Positions 22,439 to 30,540 of a stretch of DNA of 40,830 nt are shown here, piece by piece. The stretch lies in NCBI GenBank assembly GCA_023666425.1, contig JAMPCA010000001.1, positions 510,762-551,591 on the forward strand, given 5' to 3'. Within the stretch, counting starts at the first letter, position 1, and each line of letters starts with the position of its first letter. Below the pieces are notes generated by a model. It had not been told where the DNA came from and ran no database searches. It worked only from the letters and a program-made list of their open reading frames with translations. The translations under genes were made by a program, and so were the position numbers. This DNA is from Muribaculaceae bacterium. Its GTDB lineage: Bacteria; Bacillota; Clostridia; Lachnospirales; Lachnospiraceae.

Positions 22439-22834
22439 ATGAGAGAAAAATTTTATCATTTTATGGAAGGGCGCAACGGCACGGACGAGCTGGCGAGGCT
22501 GGAGTCGTGGGTGATTCTGGTGCTGCTGCTTGCCGGCATTTTTTCGAGGCTCGGGATTTTTACGATTCTGGCGCTGGCTCTGATGATACATATGTATTTT
22601 AGGGTGTTTTCCAGAAACACGGCAAAGCGCCGTGAGGAGAACCAGAAGTATGTGAATTTCCGCTATCAGCGCACCGTGCAGTGGAATAAATGGAAAAAGC
22701 GGATGGGTCAGCGTAAAATCTACCGTTATTATAAGTGCCCGGCATGTAAGCAGCAGGTGCGGGTGCCAAAGGGACACGGAAAAATTGAGATTACCTGCCC
22801 GAAGTGCCGGGGATCCTTTGTCCGCAGATCGTGA
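22439..22834 (+). CDS. Membrane-anchored zinc-ribbon protein (131 aa)
   Basis: ATG 22439 follows GAGGTGGGG. A hydrophobic stretch at about residues 22-52 (VILVLLLAGIFSRLGIFTI, then LALALMIHMYF) forms one or two spans. A basic, Arg-rich cytoplasmic segment follows, then a C-terminal ribbon CPACKQQVRVPKGHGKIEI ending T-CPKC-RGSF, with two C-P-x-C knuckles. The knuckle pair with R-V-P between resembles zinc ribbons that bind metal rather than enzymes. Function is unknown. It starts a cluster with the DUF5685 and J-domain genes; the next gene begins eight bases later. Confidence 0.75.
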   Translation: MREKFYHFMEGRNGTDELARLESWVILVLLLAGIFSRLGIFTILALALMIHMYFRVFSRNTAKRREENQKYVNFRYQRTVQWNKWKKRMGQRKIYRYYKCPACKQQVRVPKGHGKIEITCPKCRGSFVRRS

Positions 22835-22842
22835 GGGGCAGT

Positions 22843-23691
22843 ATGTTTGGATATATCAATGTGAACAGTCAGGAGCTGTCGGAGGAGAATAAGCGGATCT
22901 ACCAGTCCTACTACTGCGGGCTGTGCAAAAGCCTGCGGAGCTTCTGCGGGACGAAGGGGCAGGCGCTGATCAACTATGATATCACCTTTCTGGTCGTGCT
23001 TCTGACGGGGCTGTATGAGCCGGTGACCGCAGACGGGGAGTTTACCTGCGTGCTGCACCCGGTCAGAAAACGCCGGTATTTTTACAATGAGATCCAGGAC
23101 TATGCGGCGCAGATGAACGTCCTTCTGGCCTACTACAATCTGGTGGACGACTGGAAGGACGAAAGGAATCTGACGAAAAAGACGATCGCCTCCATGTTTC
23201 GGAAAGACTACGAACGGGTCGAAAAGAATTACCCGAGGCAGGCGGAGGCGGTAGAGAGCTATATTGCAAGACTTGCCGAATGCGAGGCGCGCAAAGAGCG
23301 CAATATTGACCTGGCGGCAGGGCTGACGGGAGAGGCGCTGGGAGAAATATTTGCGTGGAAGAAGGATGAGTGGTATGATGAACTTAAGACCCTCGGTTTT
23401 TATATGGGAAAGTTTATCTATCTCATGGACGCCTACGAGGATTACCGGGAGGACGTGAAAAAGGACGGCTACAATCCCCTGCGTTTTATACAGACAGAGA
23501 ATGAGCAGGAATTCGAGACGCTGTGCAGGCTTATGATGACCAGCATGATATCGGAGTCCGCCAAGTCCTTTGAGCGGCTTCCAATTTTGCTGCACGCGGA
23601 TATTTTGCGGAATATCCTCTATTCCGGCGTGTGGTCAAAATATGAATATATCCAGTTGAAAAAGAAGAAAAAGCAAAAGCAGAAATCATAA
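22843..23691 (+). CDS. DUF5685 family protein (282 aa)
   Basis: The start is ATG 22843 ([20 protein letters not shown]), eight bases after the previous stop. [20 protein letters not shown] holds the family's C-x-x-C pair, followed by [14 protein letters not shown] and a helical body with [16 protein letters not shown] and [25 protein letters not shown] (in two parts). The D-D-W-x-D-E and D-A-Y-x-D-Y-x-x-D motifs look like the paired Asp-rich motifs of all-helical prenyl-chain enzymes, but that is only similarity in pattern. The family is common in Lachnospiraceae and has no assigned function. The C-terminus is Lys-rich. The DnaJ-domain gene starts 11 bases downstream. Confidence 0.8.
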   Translation: MFGYINVNSQELSEENKRIYQSYYCGLCKSLRSFCGTKGQALINYDITFLVVLLTGLYEPVTADGEFTCVLHPVRKRRYFYNEIQDYAAQMNVLLAYYNLVDDWKDERNLTKKTIASMFRKDYERVEKNYPRQAEAVESYIARLAECEARKERNIDLAAGLTGEALGEIFAWKKDEWYDELKTLGFYMGKFIYLMDAYEDYREDVKKDGYNPLRFIQTENEQEFETLCRLMMTSMISESAKSFERLPILLHADILRNILYSGVWSKYEYIQLKKKKKQKQKS

Positions 23692-23702
23692 AGGGGCAGA
23701 AT

Positions 23703-24386
23703 ATGACAGATCCGTATCAGGTGCTTGGGATTCACCGGGGCGCCTCCGACGAGGAGATTAAGAAAGCATACCGCAGCTTAAGCCGCAGATACCACCCGGA
23801 CGCCAATGTGAACAATCCGAACAAGGCGCAGGCGGAAGAGCGGTTCAAGCAGGTGCAGCAGGCCTACGACCAGATTATGAAGGAAAAGCAGCAGGGCATG
23901 GCGGGAGGCTATAGCGGTTACGCGCAGGGAGAAAGGGAGAATGGCCGCGCGCAGCAGGGGCCTTTTGGCGGATTCTCCGGCACATATTACTACGGGAATA
24001 ACACCTACCGCTCCGCCAGTCAGGAGCAGTCCCCGAAAATGCAGGCGGCGCTCAACTATATGCGCAGCCAGAGCTACGCGGAAGCCCTGCATGTATTAAA
24101 CGATATCCCTCTCTCCGAGAGGAAGGGACGCTGGTATTACTATAGCGCGATGGCCAATCAGGGACTCGGCAACAAAGCCACAGCCCTCGAACATATACAG
24201 ATGGCTGTGGCCTTGGAGCCAAGCAATATGGAGTTTAGACAGTTTAAACAGCATTTGGAGTACGGCGGAACATGGTACTCCAACATGGGAAGCGCCTATG
24301 AGCGCCCCTATAGCAGCTATGGGAATTTCTGTGTGAGCCTTTTATGTATGCAGGCGCTGTGTACCTGCTGCTGCAGGCCGTTCTAG
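23703..24386 (+). CDS. J-domain protein with TPR-like tail (227 aa)
   Basis: The J domain occupies residues 3-66: [20 protein letters not shown], then [13 protein letters not shown] with the essential His-Pro-Asp loop. It is followed by a Gly/Tyr/Gln-rich linker and two TPR-like helical pairs ([19 protein letters not shown], then [19 protein letters not shown]). The C-terminus is unusual, with [18 protein letters not shown]. It lacks the zinc finger and C-terminal domains of true DnaJ, so it is a specialised Hsp70 co-chaperone. The neighbours suggest a shared client or pathway with DUF5685. Confidence 0.85.
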   Translation: MTDPYQVLGIHRGASDEEIKKAYRSLSRRYHPDANVNNPNKAQAEERFKQVQQAYDQIMKEKQQGMAGGYSGYAQGERENGRAQQGPFGGFSGTYYYGNNTYRSASQEQSPKMQAALNYMRSQSYAEALHVLNDIPLSERKGRWYYYSAMANQGLGNKATALEHIQMAVALEPSNMEFRQFKQHLEYGGTWYSNMGSAYERPYSSYGNFCVSLLCMQALCTCCCRPF

Positions 24387-24412
24387 CAGAGAACGGCTGG
24401 CTTTTTGCCGTT
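24387..24412. terminator. Short hairpin between convergent genes
   Basis: AACGGC (24392-24397), TGGCTTTTT, GCCGTT (24407-24412). It ends at the stop of the leftward gene and is a weak terminator candidate. Confidence 0.35.
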
Positions 24413-24833
24413 ACAGGTCATCCGGGTCAAAATCCATGCTCCGGGCGCCGATATCCATGGTGCTTAAGGTGCGGCGTTTCAGCCTTGCGGTTTCGGAGGC
24501 TTTTAACAGATAGGCCTTGATTTCTTTGGAATGCCGGACATGTACCAGCCGAAGCTCCTTGTCTGTCACGTCTCCGGTGTAGCAGACCACCGTTCCGAGT
24601 CCAAAAATGCGCTCCATCAGGGAGGTCACAAGCTTAACGTCCTGAATCTTGTACATGTAGCAGTCGTCCTCCTCCGTGTGGAGAAGGCCTTTATTTACGG
24701 TCAGCAGTGCCGGAGTGACCGTATATTTGGTGAAGGTCCACGGGAGCCCGAAAAAGAGCAGGCGCTTGCGCTCCCTGTACACTACTTCGTCGTCATTTTC
24801 CGGTCCGTTGGTATTGATTCTCTCGTCGTCCAT
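24411..24833 (-). CDS. PH-like (bPH2) domain protein (140 aa)
   Basis: Minus-strand ATG 24833 is preceded by AAGGAG. The product begins MDDERINTNGPENDDEVVYR and has a compact beta-rich core: YTVTPALLTVNKGLLHTEE, MYKIQDVKLVTSLMERIFG, then LGTVVCYTGDVTDKELRLVH. The order Y-x-V-T, x-L-x-V-x-x-G, I-x-D-V and G-x-G-T-V is the bacterial PH-like (YdbS/YdbT, DUF304) fold. It lacks membrane spans, unlike most relatives. It is transcribed divergently from pyrB from a shared promoter region. Function unknown. Confidence 0.75.
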   Translation of the reverse strand: MDDERINTNGPENDDEVVYRERKRLLFFGLPWTFTKYTVTPALLTVNKGLLHTEEDDCYMYKIQDVKLVTSLMERIFGLGTVVCYTGDVTDKELRLVHVRHSKEIKAYLLKASETARLKRRTLSTMDIGARSMDFDPDDL

Positions 24834-24880
24834 AATCAGTTCTCCTTATTTTCGTATTTTGAAAAAACCGCTTCCATTTT

Positions 24881-24908
24881 ATTGTACTAGAAAAATCTAA
24901 AAATGCAA
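24881..24908 (-). promoter_or_regulatory. Promoter of the PH-domain gene
   Basis: On the minus strand TTGCAT, 16-base spacer, TACAAT. Confidence 0.55.
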
Positions 24909-24919
24909 TGTGTTTTATC

Positions 24920-24948
24920 TTGAAATCAGGGGGTCTATAGTATATGAT
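24920..24948 (+). promoter_or_regulatory. Promoter of pyrB-pyrI
   Basis: TTGAAA, 17-base spacer, TATGAT. The short leader to the pyrB start (about 30 bases) has no room for an attenuator, so PyrR-type control is not evident here. Confidence 0.65.
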
Positions 24949-24984
24949 AAGAAAAGTGTGGTATGGTTGGAGAGGAGGAGTGCT

Positions 24985-25902
24985 ATGAGACATCTGATGA
25001 GTCCGCTTGATTTTTCGGTGGAAGAGCTGGACAGGCTTTTGGAGCTGGCGAATGACATTGAGAAAAACCCGGAGAAATACAAAAAAGCCTGCGAGGGGAA
25101 AAAGCTCGCCACCTGTTTTTATGAGCCGAGCACGAGGACAAGGCTCAGCTTTGAGGCCGCGATGCTGAATCTGGGCGGCTCGGTATTAGGTTTTGCCAGT
25201 GCCGATTCCTCGTCGGCGGCCAAGGGCGAGAGCATATCGGACACCATCCGGGTGATCTCCTGTTATGCGGATATATGCGCCATGCGCCATCCGAAGGAGG
25301 GTGCGGCTCTCGTGGCGTCCCAGAGATCAAAGATTCCCGTGATAAACGCCGGGGACGGCGGGCACCAGCACCCCACCCAGACGCTGACGGATCTTTTGAC
25401 CATCCGCTCCCTGAAGGGCAGACTGGGGGATCTCACGATCGGGCTGTGCGGGGATCTGAAGTTTGGCCGCACGGTTCACTCGCTCATCAATGCGCTGATC
25501 CGCTATGAAAATGTCCGCTTTGTCCTGATCTCACCGGAAGAGCTTCGGATTCCCGATTACATCCGGGAGGATGTGCTCCGGGCGAACCATATCGAGTTCG
25601 AGGAAGTGGAGCGCCTGGAGGACGCCATCGGCTCTCTGGACGTACTGTATATGACGAGAGTACAGAGAGAACGCTTTTTTAATGAGGAGGATTACATTCG
25701 CCTGAAAGATTACTATATTCTGACGAAGGCGAAGCTGGAGCTTGCAGGGCCGGACATGCTGGTGTTACATCCCCTGCCGAGAGTGAATGAGATATCGGTG
25801 GAGGTGGACGATGATCCGAGGGCGGCATATTTTAAGCAGGTGCAGTATGGCGTATATGTGCGCATGGCTTTGATTCTGACGCTGCTTGGCCTGGCGGAAT
25901 AG
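24985..25902 (+). CDS. pyrB: Aspartate carbamoyltransferase catalytic chain (305 aa)
   Basis: ATG 24985 ([20 protein letters not shown]) follows GAGAGGAGGAG; the upstream in-frame ATG is not needed. Carbamoyl phosphate-binding [16 protein letters not shown] lies near residues 48-63. [16 protein letters not shown] holds the Lys loop, HPTQTLTDL the catalytic His region, and TRVQRERF with HPLPRVNEI the aspartate-binding elements. It makes carbamoyl aspartate, the committed step of pyrimidine synthesis. Length is normal. pyrI follows after nine bases, so the enzyme should be the allosteric E. coli-like holoenzyme. Confidence 0.97.
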   Translation: MRHLMSPLDFSVEELDRLLELANDIEKNPEKYKKACEGKKLATCFYEPSTRTRLSFEAAMLNLGGSVLGFASADSSSAAKGESISDTIRVISCYADICAMRHPKEGAALVASQRSKIPVINAGDGGHQHPTQTLTDLLTIRSLKGRLGDLTIGLCGDLKFGRTVHSLINALIRYENVRFVLISPEELRIPDYIREDVLRANHIEFEEVERLEDAIGSLDVLYMTRVQRERFFNEEDYIRLKDYYILTKAKLELAGPDMLVLHPLPRVNEISVEVDDDPRAAYFKQVQYGVYVRMALILTLLGLAE

Positions 25903-25911
25903 GAGGCGTAT

Positions 25912-26352
25912 ATGTTAAATATCAGTGGAATCAATGAGGGTTTTGTGCTCGACCATATTCAGGCGGGAATGAGTATGCAGATCTACCATGATCTGAAACT
26001 GGACGAGCTGGACTGTACGGTGGCCATTATCAAGAATGCCAGGAGCAATAAGATGGGAAAGAAGGACATCATCAAGGTGGAGTGCCCCATCGAATCGCTG
26101 GATTTAGATATTCTGGGCTTTATCGACCACAACATCACCGTCAATGTCATCAAGGGAGACAAGATTGTGGATAAGAAGGTGCTCTCCCTGCCCAGACAGG
26201 TGAAAAACGTTATCAAATGTAAGAATCCGCGGTGCGTTACCTCCACCGAGCAGGAACTGGATCAGATTTTTCTGCTGACGGATCCCAAAAAGGAAATCTA
26301 CCGCTGCAAGTACTGTGAGGAGAAGTATTCGAACCGCAGGAGAGTGATGTAG
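25912..26352 (+). CDS. pyrI: Aspartate carbamoyltransferase regulatory chain (146 aa)
   Basis: The N-terminal nucleotide-binding domain has GFVLDHIQAGMSMQIYHDL and VTVNVI-like strands. The C-terminal zinc domain has CKNPRC and CKYC, the C-x4-C / C-x2-C site binding the catalytic chain. It confers CTP/ATP control on PyrB. Start ATG 25912 follows AGGAGG. The length matches the family (about 150). A strong terminator-like hairpin follows. Confidence 0.96.
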   Translation: MLNISGINEGFVLDHIQAGMSMQIYHDLKLDELDCTVAIIKNARSNKMGKKDIIKVECPIESLDLDILGFIDHNITVNVIKGDKIVDKKVLSLPRQVKNVIKCKNPRCVTSTEQELDQIFLLTDPKKEIYRCKYCEEKYSNRRRVM

Positions 26353-26392
26353 AGGAGATTTGCAGGAGTAATAGAATCCATGTTTTCGCAGA

Positions 26393-26432
26393 AAAAGGCC
26401 GGGAATCAGTTCTTAGATTCCCGGTCACTTTT
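26393..26432. terminator. Bidirectional terminator after pyrI
   Basis: AAAAAGG, CCGGGAATC (26399-26407), 8-base loop, GATTCCCGG (26416-26424), TCACTTTT. It serves pyrI on the right-going strand and the transposase-family gene on the other. Confidence 0.7.
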
Positions 26433-26434
26433 GC

Positions 26435-27115
26435 CTATGCGGTCTGCTCTGTTTGCAGTTTTTTTACTTCGTCAAGAGGAAGTCCGGCATATTCCGCAAT
26501 TTTTTCAAGTGTCAGTATTCCGTCTGCAAGCATTCTTTTTGCCGTATTTATTGCGCCCTCTTTCAAAGATTCATTTCTCATATCTTCCATGATTCGGCAC
26601 ATTTCACTCACTCCTTTCGGGTTTTCCTTCAAATATCGTGTCCGGTCAGCCATAAGTTCAAAATTCATATCGTCTGCTTTCGTGCAGTTAAAATCATGCA
26701 TGAGCTTTCCAAAATCGGATTCTCCGCGGTATTCGCCATTTACATAAAGAATATGTTCTCCGTCTTCAAAAGCTTTACCTGTAGCAAGGTTGATTCTCTC
26801 AATCGGATAAAGCGGCTCGCCTCTGCCATAAAAATCCTTTTCAATGATAAAGATGGTATAGGTATCCGGCAATTCCTTAAACTCCTGCCCGGAGTGAAGA
26901 TTCTCAATATCCATCACGCTGGAATGGTATCTTGCCCTGTGTGGGTCTGCTCCCTTTTCCTGCCTCTGAATTTCCATGTCGAACCTTTTTCCGGTTGAAT
27001 CTGTTCCATATGCGTCTAAGCAGACAGAACGTGCGCCCGCCAGTCTTTTCATGTCTTTCTGTATCTCGCAGTCAGTGATAACTAAATCCTGCCTGCCAGT
27101 AATAGTGCGCAACAC
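26435..27115 (-). CDS. PD-(D/E)XK transposase-family protein, truncated at the N-terminus (226 aa)
   Basis: The minus-strand frame reads VLRTITGRQDLVITDCEIQK, then SVCLDAYGTDSTGKRFDMEI with Q-R-Q, YHSSVMDIENL and YTIFIIEKDFYG. L-D-x-Y plus M-E-I-Q is the D...E-x-Q active site of the Rpn/PD-(D/E)XK nuclease family transposases of Firmicutes. The C-terminal half has a helical tail (LADGILTLEKIAEYAGLPL) with family-typical D-x-V-K. Relatives have about 30 more N-terminal residues; upstream sequence reads in frame (DNIPLAEF) to a TAG near 27167, with no good start. A promoter lies just there. So the gene is probably expressed poorly or inactive. Confidence 0.65.
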   Translation of the reverse strand: MLRTITGRQDLVITDCEIQKDMKRLAGARSVCLDAYGTDSTGKRFDMEIQRQEKGADPHRARYHSSVMDIENLHSGQEFKELPDTYTIFIIEKDFYGRGEPLYPIERINLATGKAFEDGEHILYVNGEYRGESDFGKLMHDFNCTKADDMNFELMADRTRYLKENPKGVSEMCRIMEDMRNESLKEGAINTAKRMLADGILTLEKIAEYAGLPLDEVKKLQTEQTA

Positions 27116-27165
27116 AAATTCAGCCAGCGGAATATTATCCTTATGCGCGTTCTTTTTATGTTTCT

Positions 27166-27194
27166 ATACTATCATAAATCTTCCGGTCTTTCAA
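27166..27194 (-). promoter_or_regulatory. Promoter upstream of the truncated transposase-family gene
   Basis: On the minus strand TTGAAA, 17-base spacer, TAGTAT. It sits exactly where the missing N-terminal codons would be expected, so an internal deletion brought it close. Confidence 0.5.
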
Positions 27195-27223
27195 GTGGAG
27201 CAGTGATTCAGGATATACAACAA

Positions 27224-27252
27224 AGAAAGCAGCCTATGAAGCTGCTTTTTTT
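27224..27252. terminator. Hairpin at the end of the CmpB-like gene
   Basis: AAAGAAAGCAGC, CTATGAA, GCTGCTTTTTTT. It overlaps the stop codon of the leftward membrane protein and works in either direction. Confidence 0.55.
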
Positions 27253-27641
27253 GTGCCCTGCCAACAAAGAAGCCGTTCGAAGACAAGGCCCGCCGCCACC
27301 CAGAAGGGGAAGTAATCTATTCGCACGATTCCATTGATGTTCAAAAGACTGTCGGAGTAATCCCAGGGGCAGGCGGAGAACCGGCAGAGGACAGAACCGC
27401 TTACAAATTCTCCCGCCATGATGCCCAGCGCGTAGAGGACGCCCCGCAGGACGGTCGGCCAGTGTTTGATTTTTTCATAGATAGGGCCAATGAGCGCGGC
27501 CATTCCGTAAATGGGAAACATCCAGATGGAGGTACGCCCCAGCATACGCATATCCCCGTGAAGCAGCGCACCGAAGGATGTAAAGAGAATCTCCATGCAC
27601 CAGCCGGTCAGCCCGCAGATACAAAAATTTTTCCAGTTCAT
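27234..27641 (-). CDS. CmpB-type putative ABC transporter permease-like membrane protein (135 aa)
   Basis: The start is ATG 27641 (MNWKNFCICGLTGWCMEILF) after GAGGG; the further upstream ATG (27722) lies inside the priA promoter region. The first span carries G-W-C-M-E. It is followed by MFPIYGMAALIGPIYEKIK, VLYALGIMAGEFVSGSVL and an end with CPWDYSDSLLNINGIVRIDY then FPFWVAAGLVFE. W-D-Y-S plus N-I-N-G and a C-terminal F-x-x-F-W span are diagnostic of the CmpB-like (PF06541) family. About four spans, no ATPase next door, and the biochemical role is not established. Confidence 0.75.
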   Translation of the reverse strand: MNWKNFCICGLTGWCMEILFTSFGALLHGDMRMLGRTSIWMFPIYGMAALIGPIYEKIKHWPTVLRGVLYALGIMAGEFVSGSVLCRFSACPWDYSDSLLNINGIVRIDYFPFWVAAGLVFERLLCWQGTKKAAS

Positions 27642-27706
27642 CGCGTTTCCCTCACATAGACAGTATTGCCAGATTTGAAAAATACATGTGTATCGGGGAA
27701 CAAAAC

Positions 27707-27735
27707 TTGAATATTTTTTCATGTCGGGATATAAT
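27707..27735 (+). promoter_or_regulatory. Promoter of priA and following genes
   Basis: TTGAAT, 17-base spacer, TATAAT, with priA beginning about 27 bases after the -10. It is the only strong promoter I see before 34595, so it could drive priA through rlmN. Confidence 0.7.
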
Positions 27736-27762
27736 AGCAGAGATTGGCAGGGAAAAGGAATT

Positions 27763-30006
27763 ATGGAAATGATGGATACCGGGGTGCTCTACGCAAATGT
27801 GATCGTGGATATCTCGCTGGAAAAACTGGATAAAACCTTTCAGTATCTGGTGCCGGGGGAGCTGCGGGGAGAGATTGCGGTGGGGATGCAGGTGGATGTC
27901 CCCTTTGGCCGCCGCACGATGACCGGCTATGTGCTGGAGCTGTCCGACAAGCCGGAGTGCGAGGTGAGCCGTATCCGCCCCCTAAAGGGAATCACAAAAG
28001 GCAGCGTGCCCGTCGAGTCCCAGCTTATCGCACTGGCGGCGTGGATGCGCAGGAATTACGGATCTACCATGAACCAGGCGTTAAAAACCGTGCTCCCGGT
28101 TAAGCGGGCGATGCGAAGGGTCGAAAAAAAAAGTGTGGAGCTTGCTTTGTCCGGGGAGGAGGCGGTGCGCAGGCTTGCCCTCCTCGAGAGCCGGCACAGC
28201 ACGGCGAGGGCGAGGCTTCTGCGGGAGCTGATTGCCGAGGGGGCATTGGATTATGCCTTAGTCACCGGGAAGCTGTCAGTCTCTGCCGCCACGATCCGGA
28301 GCATGGAGCAGCAGGGAATCCTGCGGGTGACAGCGGAGAGGACATACCGCAATCCGGTGGAACACCTAAAAAAGCGGGGATACCATCTGACGCTGAACGA
28401 CGAACAGCAGCGGGTGGTGGATACGGTACAGGCGGACTGGGAGGCGGGCGTCGCCAGAACCTATCTGCTCATGGGCGTCACGGGAAGCGGCAAGACGGAA
28501 GTTTATATGGAGCTGATTGCCCGGGTGATCGCGGAGGGAAAGCAGGCGATTCTTTTAATCCCGGAGATTGCCCTGACCTACCAGACGGTCATGCGCTTTT
28601 ACAACCGCTTTGGGGAGCGGGTGTCGATTATGAATTCCAGACTTTCCGCCGGGGAGCGTTTCGACCAGCTTGAGCGGGCAAAGGCAGGGGATATCGACAT
28701 AATGATCGGGCCGAGGTCAGCGCTCTTTACACCCTTTGCGAGGCTGGGGCTCATCATCATCGACGAGGAGCACGAGACTTCCTACAAGAGTGAGCAGGCG
28801 CCCCGCTATCACGCAAGGGAGGTGGCCATTGAGCGGGCAGAACAGAACCATGCCAGCGTAATCTTAGGATCCGCTACGCCCTCAGTGGCCAGTTATTATC
28901 AGGTGCAGCAGGGGAATTATGCGCTTCTGACACTGGAAAAGCGCATCGACGAAAGACCCCTGCCGGAGTGTGAGGTCGTGGATATGCGGCAGGAGCTGCG
29001 GGCGGGGAACCGCTCGATTTTGAGCGAAAGGCTGCAGGAGCTGATGGAGCAGAGGCTTGCAAAAGGGCAGCAGACCATGCTGTTTTTAAACCGTCGCGGC
29101 ATGTCGGGATTTATTTCGTGCAGAGCCTGCGGATATGTGGTAAAATGTCCTCACTGTGATGTGTCCTTAAGTCTTCACGGAGGAAAGCGTCTGGTCTGCC
29201 ATTACTGCGGTTATGAAGAGACGGAGCCTGCGGTGTGTCCGGTCTGTAAGAGCCGGTATCTGGGAGCCTTTAAGGCGGGCACAGAAAAGATTGAGCTGCT
29301 GGTGCAGAAGCGTTTTCCCGGGGCGCGGATTCTGCGTATGGATTTTGACACGACCCGGACGAAGGATTCCTACGAGAAAATCCTGCAGGCTTTTGCGAAC
29401 CGGGAGGCCGATATTTTGATCGGAACCCAGATGATCGTCAAGGGGCACGACTTTCCCGGCGTGACGCTGGTGGGAGTGCTGGCGGCGGATCTGTCGCTTT
29501 ACGTCAGTGATTTTCACAGCGCGGAGCGCACCTTTCAGCTTCTGACGCAGGCGGTGGGGAGAGCGGGAAGGGGAGACCAGCCGGGGCAGGCGGTGATCCA
29601 GACCTACGACCCGGAGAATTTTGCAGTCCTCACCGCGTGCAGGCAGGATTACAAAGCATTTTACGGGAGAGAGATCGCCTACCGGGAGCTTTTGCATTAC
29701 CCGCCCGTTTTCCACATGCTGGTGATCCACGCTGCGGGACGGGACCGGGAGGCGCTGGAGAGAGGGACGGAGGCGCTTGCAGGGCAGCTTGCAGGATGGC
29801 TTACAAAGCAGGAGTCTGCGGCGGCGCTCGTGGGTCCTGCGGACGCTTCCGTGGCGAAAGTCAGGGATATTTACTATCAGGTCATCTATCTAAAGGCAAA
29901 GGAGCGCGGATTTTTGCTCAGCATAAAGGATGAGACAGAGAGACTGGTGCGGGAGACGGAGCTTTTATCCGCCGTGACCATACAATATGATTTATGCCCC
30001 GATTAA
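27763..30006 (+). CDS. priA: Primosomal protein N', replication-restart helicase (747 aa)
   Basis: ATG 27763 follows AAAAGGAAT; ATGs upstream lie in the promoter. The N-terminal 3'-binding domain reads NVIVDISLEKLDKTFQYLV, then DVPFGRRTMTGYVLE. Walker A is LMGVTGSGKTEVYMEL (near residue 240), the DEEH box LIIIDEEHETSYK. The zinc sites are CRAC, CPHC, CHYC and CPVC (about 450-500). Later helicase motifs are GTEKIEL, LIGTQMIVKGHDFPGVTLVG and LTQAVGRAGRG. It reloads the replicative helicase at stalled forks. The length is normal. A small hairpin (30008-30028) separates it from def. Confidence 0.96.
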   Translation: MEMMDTGVLYANVIVDISLEKLDKTFQYLVPGELRGEIAVGMQVDVPFGRRTMTGYVLELSDKPECEVSRIRPLKGITKGSVPVESQLIALAAWMRRNYGSTMNQALKTVLPVKRAMRRVEKKSVELALSGEEAVRRLALLESRHSTARARLLRELIAEGALDYALVTGKLSVSAATIRSMEQQGILRVTAERTYRNPVEHLKKRGYHLTLNDEQQRVVDTVQADWEAGVARTYLLMGVTGSGKTEVYMELIARVIAEGKQAILLIPEIALTYQTVMRFYNRFGERVSIMNSRLSAGERFDQLERAKAGDIDIMIGPRSALFTPFARLGLIIIDEEHETSYKSEQAPRYHAREVAIERAEQNHASVILGSATPSVASYYQVQQGNYALLTLEKRIDERPLPECEVVDMRQELRAGNRSILSERLQELMEQRLAKGQQTMLFLNRRGMSGFISCRACGYVVKCPHCDVSLSLHGGKRLVCHYCGYEETEPAVCPVCKSRYLGAFKAGTEKIELLVQKRFPGARILRMDFDTTRTKDSYEKILQAFANREADILIGTQMIVKGHDFPGVTLVGVLAADLSLYVSDFHSAERTFQLLTQAVGRAGRGDQPGQAVIQTYDPENFAVLTACRQDYKAFYGREIAYRELLHYPPVFHMLVIHAAGRDREALERGTEALAGQLAGWLTKQESAAALVGPADASVAKVRDIYYQVIYLKAKERGFLLSIKDETERLVRETELLSAVTIQYDLCPD

Positions 30007-30007
30007 G

Positions 30008-30028
30008 AATCGGGACATAACCCCGATT
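30008..30028. repeat. Intercistronic hairpin priA-def
   Basis: AATCGGG (30008-30014), ACATAAC, CCCGATT (30022-30028), with no T-run. It may modulate readthrough or RNA stability between the two genes. Confidence 0.45.
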
Positions 30029-30054
30029 GATAATGAAAAAAGAGAGGATAGGAA

Positions 30055-30537
30055 ATGGCGCTTAGAACAATACGATTGCAGGGAGACCCCATACTGAACA
30101 AGGTATGCAGGGAGGTTAAGGAGATGAATCCCCGGTTCCGGACACTGATCGAGGATATGCTGGAGACCATGTACAACGCAAACGGCGTGGGTCTTGCGGC
30201 TCCGCAGGTCGGCATTCTGCGGAGGATCGTGGTGATTGACGTGGGAGACGGCCCCATTGTGATGGTGAACCCGGAGATTGTGGAGTCCTCCGGAGAGCAG
30301 ACCGGGGACGAGGGTTGCCTGAGCGTGCCGGGAAAGGCAGGCAGTGTGACGCGTCCCAATTATGTGAAGGCAAAGTTTTTTGACGAGAATATGCAGGAGC
30401 AGGAAGTCGAGGGCACAGAGCTTTTGGCGCGCGCCATATGCCATGAGGTCGAGCATCTGGAGGGGCATCTGTATGTGGAGCATGTGCTTGACGGCCTGCA
30501 CGACGTGAACTATGAACAAGAGGATGCGAGGAGCTGA
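30055..30537 (+). CDS. def: Peptide deformylase (160 aa)
   Basis: All three family motifs are present: GVGLAAPQVG (near residue 44), DEGCLSVPG (Cys metal ligand) and CHEVEHLEG (H-E-x-x-H). It removes the formyl group from nascent protein N-termini with a divalent metal. AGAGGATAGGAAATGG gives the ribosome site and start. fmt, which supplies the formyl group, follows after three bases, the standard pair. Confidence 0.97.
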   Translation: MALRTIRLQGDPILNKVCREVKEMNPRFRTLIEDMLETMYNANGVGLAAPQVGILRRIVVIDVGDGPIVMVNPEIVESSGEQTGDEGCLSVPGKAGSVTRPNYVKAKFFDENMQEQEVEGTELLARAICHEVEHLEGHLYVEHVLDGLHDVNYEQEDARS

Positions 30538-30540
30538 GAT

